Shown here: in pieces, positions 1 to 11,010 of the stretch | Numbering within the stretch: position 1 is the first letter of the stretch | Layout of the letters: each line of letters starts with the position of its first letter | Origin: Symsagittifera roscoffensis | Lineage: Eukaryota; Xenacoelomorpha; Acoela; Convolutidae | Direction of reading: 5' to 3' | Length of the DNA stretch: 64,000 nt | Assembly (NCBI RefSeq): GCF_963678635.1 | Contig: NC_087071.1 | Location: forward strand, 17,731,613 to 17,795,612 | Program-made: the position numbers and the translations under genes | The notes under the pieces: model-generated | Database searches by the model: none | Told to the model about the DNA's origin: nothing | The model's input: the letters and a program-made list of their open reading frames with translations, nothing else

Positions 1-688
1 GCCATCTCGTTAGTGGAAGACTATCATACGTTTCCTTACCCATAAAGGAGAAGCCATCTTTGATTTCTGGCCTATCTGCCTCCCTCTGTTCCTGTCTCAT
101 GTAGAACTCCGTCTTTTTACTCAAGCTATAGGCATTTTGATGTTTGTCTCTCGTCCTATGCTCAATTATCATGTTGTATCCATCCAGGCGAACTATCCAT
201 CTCCCAATGTAGCTCTGATCCATTGAGTACGTTTTCAACCAGCTGTGTGCCCTGTTGTCGACTAGGTACCTAGGTATACCCTGTATTTTTCGACAAAGGT
301 GACCACCGCGAACATTTCTGCTTTAGGCGCCCCGTACTTCATCTCCGTATCACTCAAGACAAATCCCGTATGCTATCGGTCTCAAGACTGTCTTTCCATT
401 CCATTCCTGACCTTGTTGTAGAATGCCAGAAATCGCTACTACTGACGCATCCGTGTCCAGCACGTACATTCCTTTTTCCGTTGGCATCCCTAGCACCGGT
501 GCTTCACACAACTCCTTCTTTATTCTCTGGAATGACTCCTCTGCTGCATTGTTCCACTTGAATTTCTTGCCCTTGTGCCTCATCAGTTGTTGCATCGGGT
601 ACACTTTGTCGGCATAGCCCTTAATGAACTCCCTGTAATAGTTCGCAAAATCCAAGAAGCTCATCAGTTGATGTTCCATTTTTGGCAA
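1..688 (-). pseudogene. G1 RNase H domain and connection from RT
   Basis: Residues near 350-688 contain the RT thumb/connection (LMSFLDFANYYREF) and the first RNase H motif, where the usual D-A-S is seen as DTDASVVAISG. The frame then breaks near 350. In another minus-strand frame down to about base 60 the C-terminal RNase H segment can be read, including YLVDNRAHSWLKTY and HRTRDKHQNAYSLSKKTEF. RNase H removes the RNA strand during reverse transcription. The window ends before any integrase. Confidence 0.75.
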
Positions 689-691
689 TTT

Positions 692-1350
692 CTAGGTCAA
701 AATTGTTTCTACTGCATCTGGGTCTGGTCTGATGCCATGTCTAACCACCATTCTCCCCAGGTATTTAATCGAGTCCTTGAGTATTTCACACTTTGATGGT
801 TTGCACTTTAGTTCCGATCTCTTCATGCAGGCGAACACCTCGTCTAGTCGCTCGATGTGGTCTTCTAGTGTTGGTGTCGCTATTACCACGTGTCCACGTA
901 GCACATTACCAGGTTGCCGTATTTCTTCGTTACACCTATCAATGCGTGTGCCATCAATCGTTGAAACGTAGCCGTGGCGTTGCAAAGACCAAAGGGCATC
1001 CTTCTCCATTGAAACAGCCCCAGCTCGCAGGCAAACCCTGTTTTATCCCTGTCTTGCTTCCTCAGTGGAACCTGCCAAAAAGCTGATCCTAAATCAAGAG
1101 TCGTAAAAAATTTTGCGTCCCCTAACTTCGAGAGGCTCTTATCAATCACAGGTATGGGATAGACATCCTTCACCGTGACGGAGTTCAGATACCGAGAAAC
1201 ACAACAAAACCTTAATTGGTCGCCTTTCTTCTTTGCCATCACTACTCCACACGCCCACGGTGATTTGGATGATTCTATGATATCATACTCTAGTAAGGTC
1301 TCTATTTCTTTTCTACATGCATCCGATTTGTGTGGGGTCATACGCCTCAC
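692..1350 (-). pseudogene. G1 reverse transcriptase domain, frameshifted at the catalytic YVDD
   Basis: The 883-1350 frame shows an N-terminal gypsy RT: ESSKSPWACGVVMAKKKGD, TTLDLGSAFWQVPL (first catalytic Asp) and RRMPFGLCNATATFQRLM. It reaches CYVD and then leaves frame. The 692-1009 frame carries the downstream part, with CKPSKCEILKDSIKYLG and the RHGIRPDPD linker. The frame change falls at the YVDD box, so no active enzyme can be made. RT copies element RNA into cDNA in the cytoplasmic particle. Confidence 0.85.
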
Positions 1351-1425
1351 CCCCTCCCTGTGAGGTACCGCCGACTCTTCAGGCTCTATTTCATGTTCAA
1401 GAAAATTACAACATCCAATGTCTAC

Positions 1426-1815
1426 CTAATGTTTCGAAAAAACGTCCTCATTCCGCTCTAGTACGTCCTTGATGGCTTCCAGCTGTTTGTCCGTTAACTT
1501 GCCCTTCAAATGCTCTTTTTCTGGTAAAACCGCTTTATCCATTTCTATTTCCTCTAGGGTGGGTCTTTCCGGGAAATTCGAACAGCTCGAAAGTCCATCG
1601 TCTGTCTCTGACTTAAGTGATTCCACAAGACCTGATGTTTCTTTTATTTTCTTTAATCTTCTCAAGATACAAATCTTGTCCCTATGATTGGGACAATCAA
1701 GAACTTCATTCTTTTTTTCATTTTCAGTCATTTCATATCGAGTTTTCAGGGGTAAAGCGTATCCCAGCTTCCTTCCCCTCTGGATTGTGATGGGTTTATC
1801 AAGAGTATTCAACAA
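1426..1815 (-). pseudogene. G1 protease-RT linker
   Basis: The frame runs 129 codons and ends in KGKLTDKQLEAIKDVLERN followed by DVFSKH, the helical linker that precedes RT in many metazoan gypsy Pol proteins. It starts with a hydrophobic-polar stretch (LDKPITIQRGRKLGYALPL) that matches the segment after the protease. It is separated from the RT frame at 1350 and the protease frame at 1920 by frameshifts. Confidence 0.6.
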
Positions 1816-1919
1816 GACACTGACGCAGAGGCCGCTCGTGGTTATCGAGAAGGATCTTCCTAAAACAGCAGCAGTTTGACTATTTGGATTTCGGACTGTG
1901 CATATTTGCTTGTTGTCAC

Positions 1920-2927
1920 TTAGTTCCTTGTATTTTTCATCCGCAAGCTTACAATTGCCGCTTCGTTTGCTTTCAGCCTCACCCTCCTACTCAAGAATAC
2001 CGGTGCTTTATTCTCATTCGTCATTAATAAATTTACCGGTTTAACTACGTACTTCCTTTCCGGGTTTCGAATCCTGAAGATGGCATTGTTTAGATCAATT
2101 GTTACGTCGAAATGTCTAATGAAGTCTCTGCCTAAAATGAATTGGTCAGACTCATCCAGGTTTTCCACCACAAGAAAGCTCATCCGCAGGTTGCGTTCCC
2201 CCAAGTTTAGGTCTCTTATTGGTGTCCTGCCTAGTACCCGCAGCGCCCCTTTGTTTGCAGCTGACAGGCGTATTCTCGAGTCTATCAAATCGTCTTTGTC
2301 GAAGCCCATTTGCTCCCAAGTTTCGATTGGTATAACGCTCAAAACCGCTCTCGTGTCTAGTAACCCGCTCAACTGAGTCTTCTTGCCGCTTATGTCAAGC
2401 ACGTGTGCCGATACGTCTGCTTCCGATCCGATATGCATTGCATCCTCCTCCAACATGGCGCAGTGTCCAATCGATCTCACTTTCAGTTCTACTCTGCCCA
2501 CGTAGATCTGTCCGGCTAGGTCTTCGTCACAGGTTATCATAGTTTTCGTGTAGATGTTTATCCCATCAATGTGTAACATCACCTCATGCGGGCCATAGGC
2601 TTCCGTGTACCTATTTTCGATGCGGACCGACTTGCTACCACCTCTTGTGAGTAATGCCCTCAAGGCTCTAGAAGTTTTCTGCGGACTTATTGCACTTAAG
2701 TAATCTGCGTACACATCAATGTGCATTATCGTCTGATAGCTTGGCTCACTCAGGTTTCTCGTTACTTCGTGGCCGCCCACAGTGATTATCGACATTATTC
2801 TGGCTCCAATTTTTGTTATTCCGACTGGTTTTCCCGTCACCATTTTTAGAGTGTTGCAGTTTCCACTCCTTGTCGCACCCCCTTCGGCGTCTGGTACTGG
2901 CACCGACCTACATAATGTCTCATTCAA
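1920..2927 (-). pseudogene. G1 aspartic protease region with catalytic DTG changed to DTR
   Basis: This open frame of 335 codons holds a retropepsin-like fold. The active-site strand reads LSGLLDTRAVLSVIPIETW, where family members have D-T/S-G, so Gly is replaced by Arg. The second half has FILGRDFIRHFDVTIDL, the conserved I-L-G-R-D-F of retropepsins. About 190 residues lie before the active site. The enzyme would mature Gag-Pol, but the missing Gly of the catalytic loop predicts loss of function. The start codon is not certain; the frame probably continues from gag by frameshift. Confidence 0.8.
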
Positions 2928-2984
2928 CTTCTGCCTATCGATCTCCTTTTTCAGTCGTTTCTCGATCTCTTTCGTCGCTAGGTC

Positions 2985-4060
2985 TTATTTCACTTTGTTG
3001 ATAGCATCCGCAGCTGCTCTCTCATAGTTTAATTCCAGAGAATTCATGGCCTCCACTTTTATGGCTTTTTTGACTTGTGTTACAGCCTTCACCGTTTTTG
3101 TCGGTAGTTCCGCACTCGGTGCCTCCGAGGTTTTTGTGTCAAAATCGGCTTGCCTGTTCCTCGTGTTCTGTACTGCCGCGAGCGCTAGCTTGTGTTTGGA
3201 GTGACTTTGGTTCTTCACTGCTTCCCAAAACAACAGACAATTCATCCTAAAGTGGCCTTATTGATTGCAGAAGAAGCACCTCGCACCTATTTTGATGATC
3301 AAGCCACTATAGAACTCATTTTCCTCCGTCTGGCTCATATCTTCCTCATCCGGCGCATATCCCAGACTCTTCATGCATTGCTTGTACGTCGTGCAATCCG
3401 TCACGTGATGATCCGCTGATCCGCAATTTGCGCATGACCTACGTTTGTCCATATCATCTCTAGGCTTGTACCATGACGACCTCTGTGGCTGACTCCCCCC
3501 TTGTATGTTCCTATTGTCCGAGTTCGAGTACTTCTTAGGTTTCATCAACATTTACTTCCTTGACTTTTGTCTCATTTCTTCCGGAGTCTGTGCATTATCT
3601 TTCGACAGTGTATAGTATGTTGCTAACATTGTTCTCAATTCGTCACTTTTACCCCATCGATAAACTTCGAGGCGATGCTCAAGTTCTTTCTATTTGTTGA
3701 TTCTTCAGGATCACTCCTTCTTCTCAAGCTCTCAAGATCATCCAGGAACCGATCGATTGATTCATCGTCCCTCTGTCTTCTCTTTTCAAATCTCATCATA
3801 GCTTGGTTGCCCTTCATTCCTGATCGGAATCGGTTCAACAATATCTCGAAGATCTTGTCCGCATTACCACGTTCCTCTTCCTTCTTTGCAACTACACATT
3901 TTAACGCTGTGCCCTCTAAGTTGCTCAGTATAGCCGTGCAGGCCCGGCTGTCGTCATTCAAGTTGTCTTGTTCCAAATGTACTCTCATGACTTCTACCCA
4001 TGTGTCGATGCATGCATCTCAGTCGTCTTTAAATCCCTTTGGTTTCTTGAAGGTTTTCCT
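2985..4060 (-). pseudogene. G1 gag: capsid and nucleocapsid with two CCHC knuckles
   Basis: Several minus-strand frames together give a gypsy Gag. 3635-3988 is capsid-like (KIFEILLNRFRSGMKG, RRQRDDESIDRFLDDLESL). 3258-3551 has a CCHC knuckle, CANCGSADHHVTDC. A second knuckle, CFFCNQ-stop-GHFRMNC, is interrupted by a TAA at its centre (about 3259). A basic tail follows at 2985-3245. Gag forms the particle shell and binds RNA. At least three breaks separate the pieces. Confidence 0.75.
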
Positions 4061-4121
4061 GGATTTGCCACCTCCTCTTTCACTCGAGTCAGTGTTCCTT
4101 GTAGCGACCGCTTCCAGTGTC

Positions 4122-5317
4122 CTATTCATCATTTCCAAGGTGTTTGCCCACGTCATGGCATCGGGTCCTACATTGTTCCTCGTTGTGGAATCCCCTGAAC
4201 AATTTGTCGTATTTGAGGTTCCACTCTTCACAATTGTCTTGGCCCCCTGGTCCTATGCTCGCTGCACCCCTGGGTAACGGCGTGGACTCCCGCTTGTTCC
4301 GTTGTGGTTCTACGAAATCGACTCTGTTGCCTTGCGTTCTGTCTGTAGCCAGCTTGTCTTGTGCTTTAGAGTTTCTCAAGAGAGCATCTATTTTAGACTG
4401 TATGGCACATGAACTTTCAGCCTGGTCTGTGCTCATTGTGTCTATTCTCGTCTCCAGACTCTATAACTTGTTGTTCACCGTGTCATATCGTTGCATCATT
4501 TCTTGCATGTCCTTTTTGATATTTTTCTTGCGCTCTTCATCGGTAGCCTCTACCTTGTCTGACATCTGCTGTAGCTTTTCTTCTGTCGCCCTCGCCAGGT
4601 TGAAGTAATTGTCTAGGTTCTCGTTCTTGTTGTATCTTATTTCCTTTTTAGAACTTTTCGATCTTCTTCATTGCATTTCAGTTTTTTGTCGATTTGATCC
4701 AACTTCGCCATCAAATCGCCCAGCTCGAGAGAGTTTGTTTTTTCGCGATTAGCTGTTGGCCCATGGTTAGCTGTTGCCCCATGTTTGATTTGCTCATCGT
4801 TTTGAATGGCTTCTGTTGTTATCGTGGAAAGTGTTCCAAACGTTTTGCTTTTCTCGGACGTTGGTTCTACCTCCTCTTTATCTCTTGGTTTCATTCCGAC
4901 CATCATTGCGATCCTCTCTGTGAAGGACGTTCTTTTTGTGTGAGAATCATCTTTTATTGTTTCCGGCGTGTTGCTTGTTGTGTCCTCGACAGTGTCAATT
5001 GGCGAGAACTCTATCGTCTTTTTTTCTTGTTCTTCGGCATTCGGCATCGGTGTTGACTCCGTTGTTTTCCTTGCCACCTCATCAACACTCTGATCTGGTG
5101 TCTCAAGATCAATTTCTATAGCAGGTACCTTTCGTCCCTCCACGCCGCTTACTTTCGTCTTGCTCTCCTTTGCGCTTCTTGTGTTGACCATGCTCACTGA
5201 AAAGTTCCCGCTCATTACTTTTTGGTCCGAGGGCGTTTCTTTCCTCTGCGACGAGTTATGACTTGTTTTCGACTCTAGAACTCTTCTTTCTGCTATCGGT
5301 ACCCTACTTTGCCTCAT
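4122..5317 (-). pseudogene. G1 gag N-terminal, charged and probably coiled-coil region
   Basis: The 4637-5317 frame starts at a Met (MRQSRVPIAERR) and is rich in T, S, E and K. It ends in a heptad-like, charged stretch (LGDLMAKLDQIDKKLK) and breaks near 4637; 4122-4436 continues as a polar region. No domain is recognised before the capsid part. I infer Gag identity from position and strand. The start at 5317 is the first Met after the leader, with stops upstream. Confidence 0.55.
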
Positions 5318-5490
5318 GATTTTTATTTACAATTTTCTCTATTTATAATATTTATATTTACAAAATCTTTTCTAAGGATAAAAATTCTAAAAAGTATTCC
5401 TAATTCTCGTAAGAAAAATCTTCAATTCGTGATCTTAATAGAGCGGATTTTTTGTGATTTAATCGTTCTGACCGATCATTTCTGCTCTTA
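5318..5490 (-). other. G1 leader, AT-rich, no gene
   Basis: AT-rich sequence between the gag start and the minisatellite. No open frame of note, promoter or convincing primer-binding site was seen. Confidence 0.5.
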
Positions 5491-5745
5491 CTTAAGTGTT
5501 GGGATATTTCACTCTGTCTCAAGACCTATCACTCAAGTGTTGGGCTAACTCGCACTGTCCAAGACCCTTTTCGCTCTAGTGTTGGGACACTTCGCACTGT
5601 CCCAAGACCTTTTCTAACTGTCTCAAGGCTTCTCCGTACTGTGGCAAGACCTTTACGTACTGTTCCAAGACTTTTTCGTACTGTCCCAAGACTTTTCCGT
5701 ACTGTCCCAAGACTTCGTCGTTGGGACTCTTGAACCACTATCCCT
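5490..5745 (-). repeat. 21-bp minisatellite in the G1 leader
   Basis: The core unit is close to GTACTGTCCCAAGACTTTTC and repeats about every 21 bp between 5630 and 5720. Longer units of about 42 bp, beginning AAGTGTTGGG, lie at 5495-5620. On the minus strand the array translates to a heptad with core SLGTVRK, because the unit is divisible by three, but I see no reason to call it a protein. Tandem repeats in the leader or LTR may be promoter or enhancer repeats. Confidence 0.85.
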
Positions 5746-7100
5746 GATACCACCACTTGAGCTCTAGTATAAAAATTTCCTCAAAACTCAACCTTACTGG
5801 CCAAAAAGTTTCAATTACTAATCCCCTGTATTTTTCTCCCTTTTTTATTCTAATGCAAGTTGAAACCCAACTTGTTCGCAGGTATCTTGTGATCACCTGT
5901 TCGTTCAAAACCGATAAACTTGGTACCGGAAACGTAAAAACTTAAACGAGAAAAATGATAATCAGGATAAGAGAGCTCTACTCTAGTGTGATAATATATC
6001 TGGAAATTGCGATTAGCAACTTTCCGCTGCTTTTTTGACCACTTTCCCGCGATTAAAGTTAGAATGTTCTGATTTTATATTTCTGAGATTTTAAGTTGTC
6101 GCGAGAAAGTTGAGCATGACATGCTCAATTCAAATTTTTCAAATATTCCATTTCACCACAAAATCAAGTTGTTCGTATTGCTTAAGGTCAAACTTCCAAA
6201 TATGACCGACTGGCACAACCATTGGGAGCCAAATTGTGACATTCGGCCAGAATGTACGAAAATGCAGTTTTTATCGATTAGAAAAAAGAACATCTGACCG
6301 GGAAGATTGATGGTTTTAATGAATTGGCGACTTTGTTTGAACGATTGGACAAATCGGGAAGGGTAGTTTTAACTGACATGCTAATTTTTAAAATTTCGAT
6401 TTGGACATGAACGACACGTAACCTTTCATTATTTCGCACACACTGCAACAGTCGCAGCGGAAACAACGACAAAAAAAACGACAACAGATTGAAATTGTAA
6501 CGATTCCGAGTTGTAACGATTGTTCTGCTACAATCGTTACAACGTAGAAGCCGAGAAAAAGGAAATGTGTTGGGACTGCGTGTCTAGCCTTCCGGAAAGA
6601 AATAGGAGTGCTAATTCCCCGGATTCCAGAATCCGGAGGGGTCTCGGGCTCAGAACTCGAACTGTTTTATATAAACTTCTAGCTTCCTGGTGATGCCCTG
6701 AGTTGAATTTAATTAACATCCAGATTCATTTTCAGAGAATGAGAAGCTAGGAGTGAGGGAAAGATCTCCTTTTCGATGGAGATGATGATTTTTATCTAAT
6801 GATTAAAAACAATAGTAATACAAAAAAAATAGTAGTAGCCCTGTTTTTAGGTGTGACCTCGTGGTCTGGGGAGACCCAGCCATGAGTTCAATATTTTTGC
6901 ATATAATTAAGTTCATTTCAGCGTTCTGGTCGATGCCGGAAAGCAGTAACAATTTGTCGACCCGATGTTAGGAAAACCAACATAAGAACTGGCTTTGGGA
7001 GAGACGGTGAAAAGCATGTAAAGCTGTGTTTATACGCTAGCCAGTCGTTTTAGAACCTAGCTTTTTTCTCCGTCAACATTTACTTCCAGGCGAATATTAC
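5746..7100. other. Unassigned AT-rich DNA between G1 and LINE A
   Basis: No gene supported. It may hold the G1 LTR, but the second LTR is outside the window so the edges cannot be set. It contains the hairpin at 6510-6543. Short frames on either strand (for example 6278-6484 and 6537-6719 on minus) show no recognisable domain. Confidence 0.5.
6510..6543. repeat. Perfect 14-bp stem-loop
   Basis: GTTGTAACGATTGT, a 6-nt loop TCTGCT, then ACAATCGTTACAAC: a perfect inverted repeat. The left arm core TTGTAACGATT is also directly repeated at 6495-6505. The role is unknown; it could be a transposon end scar or a terminator-like hairpin. Confidence 0.9.
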
Positions 7101-7105
7101 AAATG

Positions 7106-8831
7106 TTACATCTTGAATATTTTTACGTCCGTTGGTTCGATTCGTAAAATCAACTCTGCAATTTCGCTGTCAAAAATTGGCTCCGTCCAATTGTTTTGGA
7201 TTTTATTTTCCCGAGCCATTTCAAATTTTCCAAGTTCAAACCATCGTGTAAGCGCATCATCATCATAGGTTCCATCCACATGCTCCAAACCAAAGATTTC
7301 GCTCAAGGCATCTTTAGCTCATACTGCTGAGGCTAAGAAAGCGAGTAAAGCGAGTAGACGAGCGGAAGAAACGCCCAAGCCACCTTTGGCTGCCGGGAGA
7401 ACTGCTTGTAAAAACTGGTTATCATCCTTTTTCACATTAATGACTTTGCATAACGAAATTCTTAGTAATTTGTCGTATTGCTCCAAAAAATCATTTTGTA
7501 AAAAACAAGGGCTCGTAAGCAAAAAAAATAGGAGTTTTGGCATGCTAAACAATTTTTCCGGAGGTAAAAACCATAATGGGCGTCCAGTTTGTCAATGACA
7601 TCCGAGACTTTTTCAAGCTCCTTAATTTTTTCGTCGAGCAATTCTTTTCGGCAAAGTTGGTCGATTGGAGATCCTAAAATGAGGAGTTCTTCTTTTGTTT
7701 TTAGGATTTATTTTGGGCTTATTTTTTTTCGAAATTGTGTTAAAATTGAATTTTACTGTGTACTCGTAGTCGGGCCAAAAAAAACTTCGCATTTCTCAGT
7801 GCTCAAGCTCAGGCCGTAAATTTGTTCCAATTTCAGAAGATTTTTAAGGTCCCGGAGTACTACCTTATAGTCGTCGGCTAAATTTCTATCATCTTAATAC
7901 CAGATGTTAATTTTCGACTCCAACTGTTTGACTATTGTCTGAATGGTTTCCGCAAAAAGGGGAAGGGCTTCAGGATCACCTTGCTGAGTTCCGTCTTCTG
8001 AACTTATGACAGAGCTTCCGTAAAAAAGGTAACTAATTTTACTATACGCGCAATGGGTGTAATTATACAATTCGGTGCGATTTGAATAAACATGATTCAG
8101 CATTGTTTCTCTATTTAGAGAGTTAAAGACATTCTTAAAATCTAGTTTTAAAAGAACAGAGCATTTTGGATTATCGTCGCGTTCAATTAGGTTCCGGAAC
8201 GAGTGTGCAGCGATTTCTGCTCCTCGTTTGGTACCGTATCTTACCTGTTCGTTTCCGAAAAATTTTATCTCTCGGAGAGGGCCTTGCTTCCAGCGCATTT
8301 AGACGCGATACGTCTCAGCGTGTTGCCAATGGCAATCGGTCTCAACCCTCCGTCTATCTTCATGAGGGCGATAAGCTTTGCGCCAAGAAAGAAAGGTCTT
8401 AGGGCTTCGGGTATTTTGCTATCTCCAATGAGGTTTATCAGCTTAGTAAGCGATTTCATAAAATTAAGTGCTGCACTGCCATTCGACTTACTAACAAGAT
8501 CTTAAAAAATTTGAGGAACAATTTTATCAGGACCTGCTGCTGATTTGTTCGGAAAGGACATTATTGCTTTGTATAGGTCGTAATCGGTTACGAAAAAACT
8601 ATCCACATTTTCTGGATTTGGAGCTGCAAATTTGGCTCGCTGAGGGTGCTTAGACAAAAATTTTTGATAGTTATCAGTTGAAAAAGGAGCAATTTTGTCA
8701 TCCGAAGCAGCAAGCCTTATTCCTCCCTTTACATTTCCTTCATCGAGCTTACTACTTACTATCTTTCTTCTCTGCTCGAGGTCACTCAGAGGCGGGCTTG
8801 GAACTTGGGGATGGGGTTTTGGAAGTGACAT
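7106..8831 (-). pseudogene. LINE A reverse transcriptase
   Basis: In order on the minus strand: AIMSFPNKSAAGPDKIVPQIF (8502-8831), LIALMKIDGGLRPIAIGNTL (8265-8459), KLDFKNVFNSLNRETMLNHV and EDGTQQGDPEALPLF (7894-8298), then the catalytic box read as WY-stop-DD, where the Leu codon of YLDD has become TAA (near 7890-7900). Past that, KCEVFFGP, a pre-thumb segment and LPAAKGGLGVSSARLLA (7319-7552) complete the C-terminal region. The motif order matches a family of metazoan non-LTR RTs. This copy cannot be active. Confidence 0.8.
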
Positions 8832-8851
8832 GTCATTTGCTCGATTTTTTT

Positions 8852-9275
8852 TTATTTATCAAAGAGCTTAGGCTTGTGGTCTGTTTGCGTCCACTTCTTT
8901 TCGGTTGTTCCAATTAGCCATTTTGTAACCTCTTCTACATCGTAGACGATGTCATCTATTTTGTCCGACAGACTTTCCGCCAAGGGAACCCGCGAGTCTT
9001 TTGGTACTCTCTCGAGTACTCGGACATTTGAGATGGCTGTATTAACATAATTGTCTAGCACTAATTCATTACCTATTGTTGCTTTATTAACAGATTTTAC
9101 ATCAACGCATAAAGAACACTGAAACCATTGGCTTTTCACAGAGTCGCTAAGAGAAATATTTGCACAACTGATATGATACCAACTAGAACAATAATCACAT
9201 CTAATCCAATTTATCAGTTCTGAAGGTTTTCAGCAACCTTTGCTTGTACAGTCTTTGTTGTTTTTCTTCATCTTG
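8852..9275 (-). pseudogene. LINE A N-terminal PHD zinc finger
   Basis: Starting at a Met just after AAG near 9272, the frame reads CTSKGC, a TGA stop, then INWIRCDYCSSWYHISC and WFQCSLC. This is the C4-H-C3 spacing of a PHD finger, with the WYHISC signature. PHD fingers occur in the first ORF of some LINEs and may bind histone tails. The rest of the 8852-9139 frame is hydrophilic and unrecognised. The same TGA occurs in copy 2, so it predates the duplication. Confidence 0.8.
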
Positions 9276-9439
9276 GCGCAGCGTAAAGGTAAAAAAAGGG
9301 TTTTGACTGGACTTTAGGGGGCTTAACTAACCCATGATAAGCGGTTAGTGGGAATTTTATAATTCAGCAAATCATAGAAAAAAAAGACAATTAAATTAAT
9401 TTAAAATTTAAAATCGATTAATAAAAATCAAAAACAAGG

Positions 9440-9545
9440 AACAATCTCACCCGAGCTCAGTAGGTCCAGCGGTGCACCACCAGACCCTTCAAGCCAGTTC
9501 CAGTTTCTCAACTCCCCACAGAAAGCCACTTGACAGACCTGTCTC
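9440..9545 (-). repeat. Motif M, copy 1 (inverted relative to the array)
   Basis: Minus-strand sequence contains CTGGAACTGGCTTGAAG then GTGCACCGCTGGACC and GAGCTCGGGTGAGATTG. The same approximately 100-nt block appears at 11430, 12475, 16816, 17543, 18126, 19975, 21015 and 22572 on plus, and at 14809 on minus. It lies 5' of LINE A and at PLE unit junctions. Confidence 0.85.
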
Positions 9546-9825
9546 TTAAATTCCCCAGAGGGCGCTCCACAAACAAGCACAAACATCAAAGATAACAAAT
9601 CTATTTAATAAGTTTATCACAACAATTAGGCTAAAAAGAACAGCACTGGGAAAATCAACAACGAGAAAGTATGCCCAGCCTGGATTCCGATTTAAGTTCC
9701 AACTCGAATCACAAAGGAATTCTTTAACAGAGACTTCCTGTTTGATTTCTGCGCTTGTCATGAGGTTGAACAGCTGATATTGGAAAAAAAACGATTTACG
9801 AAAAAATGACAAGATTGCTCCTAGT

Positions 9826-10489
9826 GTGAAGTCAGAGAAAATCAGATATTACAAAAAAAAACTAGAAAATTTTAAAATCAACGGACTGGAATACAAAGAA
9901 GAGGAGGTCAATGAACAGCTGAAGCATAAGTTAGTTGAGCTCTGTGGGAACGAACTGGGTGTGGATGTGAAGAATAGTGACATTTCTTCATGCCATAGAC
10001 TACCAAAAAGAAGGAATGATACATATTCTCCAATAGTATTAGGGTTTGTCGCAAGAAGGATAAAACAAGCCATTATGTAATCTAATTAAAAACTGAAAGA
10101 AAGAGACATATACAATTTGTTTCTTGAAGACACTAGTGTTGTTAGAAAAAGGGCGCTTATGCAACTTATAACCAGAAGATCGAAAGTGTCATAGTAACCG
10201 AGGTTACAGACAGAAGTTTCTTTATCGCATTATACACTTAAAATCCTCGGAATTTTCTAGATAAGGAAAAAATAATGATAAAAAGGAGTCAAACGTGGTT
10301 ATTCGTGATGGAAACCTACATTGCTATATGAAAAACAACCAGAGTCAAAAAATGATTATCAAATATTTTTTCGATCTACAAACTGCATACCAGAGTTTTA
10401 CTTTCGTTCAGTATCTCAAAAAGAAGGTTTCGATAATAAAAGAGCCGAAGGGAAATAAGCCATTAGCGGCCGTCAAGGTTTCCACATAG
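9826..10489 (+). pseudogene. LINE B ORF1-like protein (RRM-type nucleic-acid binding, decayed)
   Basis: The 9826-10080 frame reads NGLEYKEEEVNEQLKHKLVE, GNELGVDVKN and CHRLPKRRNDTYSPIVLGFV. This is the pattern DIxxCHRL...RPIIVxF of the ORF1/transposase-22-like proteins linked to CR1/L2/Jockey-type LINEs. A stop at 10080 and shifts follow; 10295-10489 carries VIRDGNLHCYMKNNQSQK, matching the downstream WxRDGK block of the same family. ORF1 proteins coat LINE RNA. The minus-strand frame over 9849-10073 is a shadow. Confidence 0.75.
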
Positions 10490-10519
10490 GCCATAAAAGA
10501 AGGAAAACAATCATTAAGC

Positions 10520-11010
10520 CTTATTTGAAGTTTTTCTTGAACCAATCTATCTCAAGTTTGGTTTTTCCTGATGCTATGAAAAGTGCTAATGTGACTCACG
10601 TATTTCAGAAAGATGAAATTCAGGATCCTTAAATTTATAGACCTGTATCAAAAACAACAGCCTTTTCAAAAATCTATGAGAAAAAATTGCTCATCTGAAT
10701 ACCAACAAATTATTTAATCCCCCTCAATTTGGTTTCAGAAAAGATCTCTCGGCAATTAATGCATTTCTCTCTTTTAATGAATCATTGAGGAAAGAAATTG
10801 CAGATATTAAAATAGTTCATGCTATTGTACAATTCAATCTCCCACGAATTTGTTTTGAGTAAATTAAAAGCCCTATTCATTTTGCTTCAAATCTATATGA
10901 CTTCTGCAAAATGGAACTCACTACCGTCACATATTCGGGATATTATTTTAATTCAACATGTTTCCAAATGTTGACTGAAAAAAATTTTTTTAGATTCATT
11001 TAAAAACAAA
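10520..11010 (+). pseudogene. LINE B RT remnant with internal deletion
   Basis: Across shifting plus frames one reads FPDAMKSANVTH, IYRPVSKTTAFSKIYEK and QFGF, the RT N-terminal motifs. A motif-A-like SKLKAL follows, and then directly KWNSLPSHIRDI, which normally lies near the C-terminus of Jockey/CR1-like RTs. The palm with the YADD box is absent. It carries many stops. Copy 2 has the same join. Confidence 0.75.

Larger units (their letters stand above)
1..5760 (-). mobile_element. Decayed Ty3/gypsy-type LTR retrotransposon G1, 3' end outside window
   Basis: Reading on the minus strand from about 5760 down to 1, the order is repeat-rich leader, gag with two zinc knuckles, aspartic protease, RT and RNase H, the normal order of Ty3/gypsy elements. 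Integrase would lie to the left of base 1 and is not in the window. Every domain is broken by frameshifts or stops, so this copy is dead. I could not find both LTRs: only the upstream side is present, and the leader ends without a clear TG...CA boundary. GC content is visibly higher than in the neighbouring LINE/PLE patchwork. Confidence 0.85.
7106..9560 (-). mobile_element. LINE A copy 1: non-LTR retrotransposon with N-terminal PHD finger
   Basis: From 9272 down to 7106 the minus strand holds a PHD-type zinc finger, a linker, an RT and a C-terminal region. Upstream (9275-9560) is a 5' UTR-like stretch containing one inverted copy of motif M. The 5' part is repeated at 13768-14905. The element is decayed, with stops and frameshifts throughout. 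Exact family placement would need a tree. Confidence 0.8.

Noticed and set aside
3675..4277. 200-codon plus-strand frame
   Set aside because: It lies antisense to the G1 gag capsid region and is a shadow of it.
5529..5756. Repeat protein with SLGTVRK heptads
   Set aside because: Translation of a 21-bp minisatellite in a leader; no sign of coding constraint.
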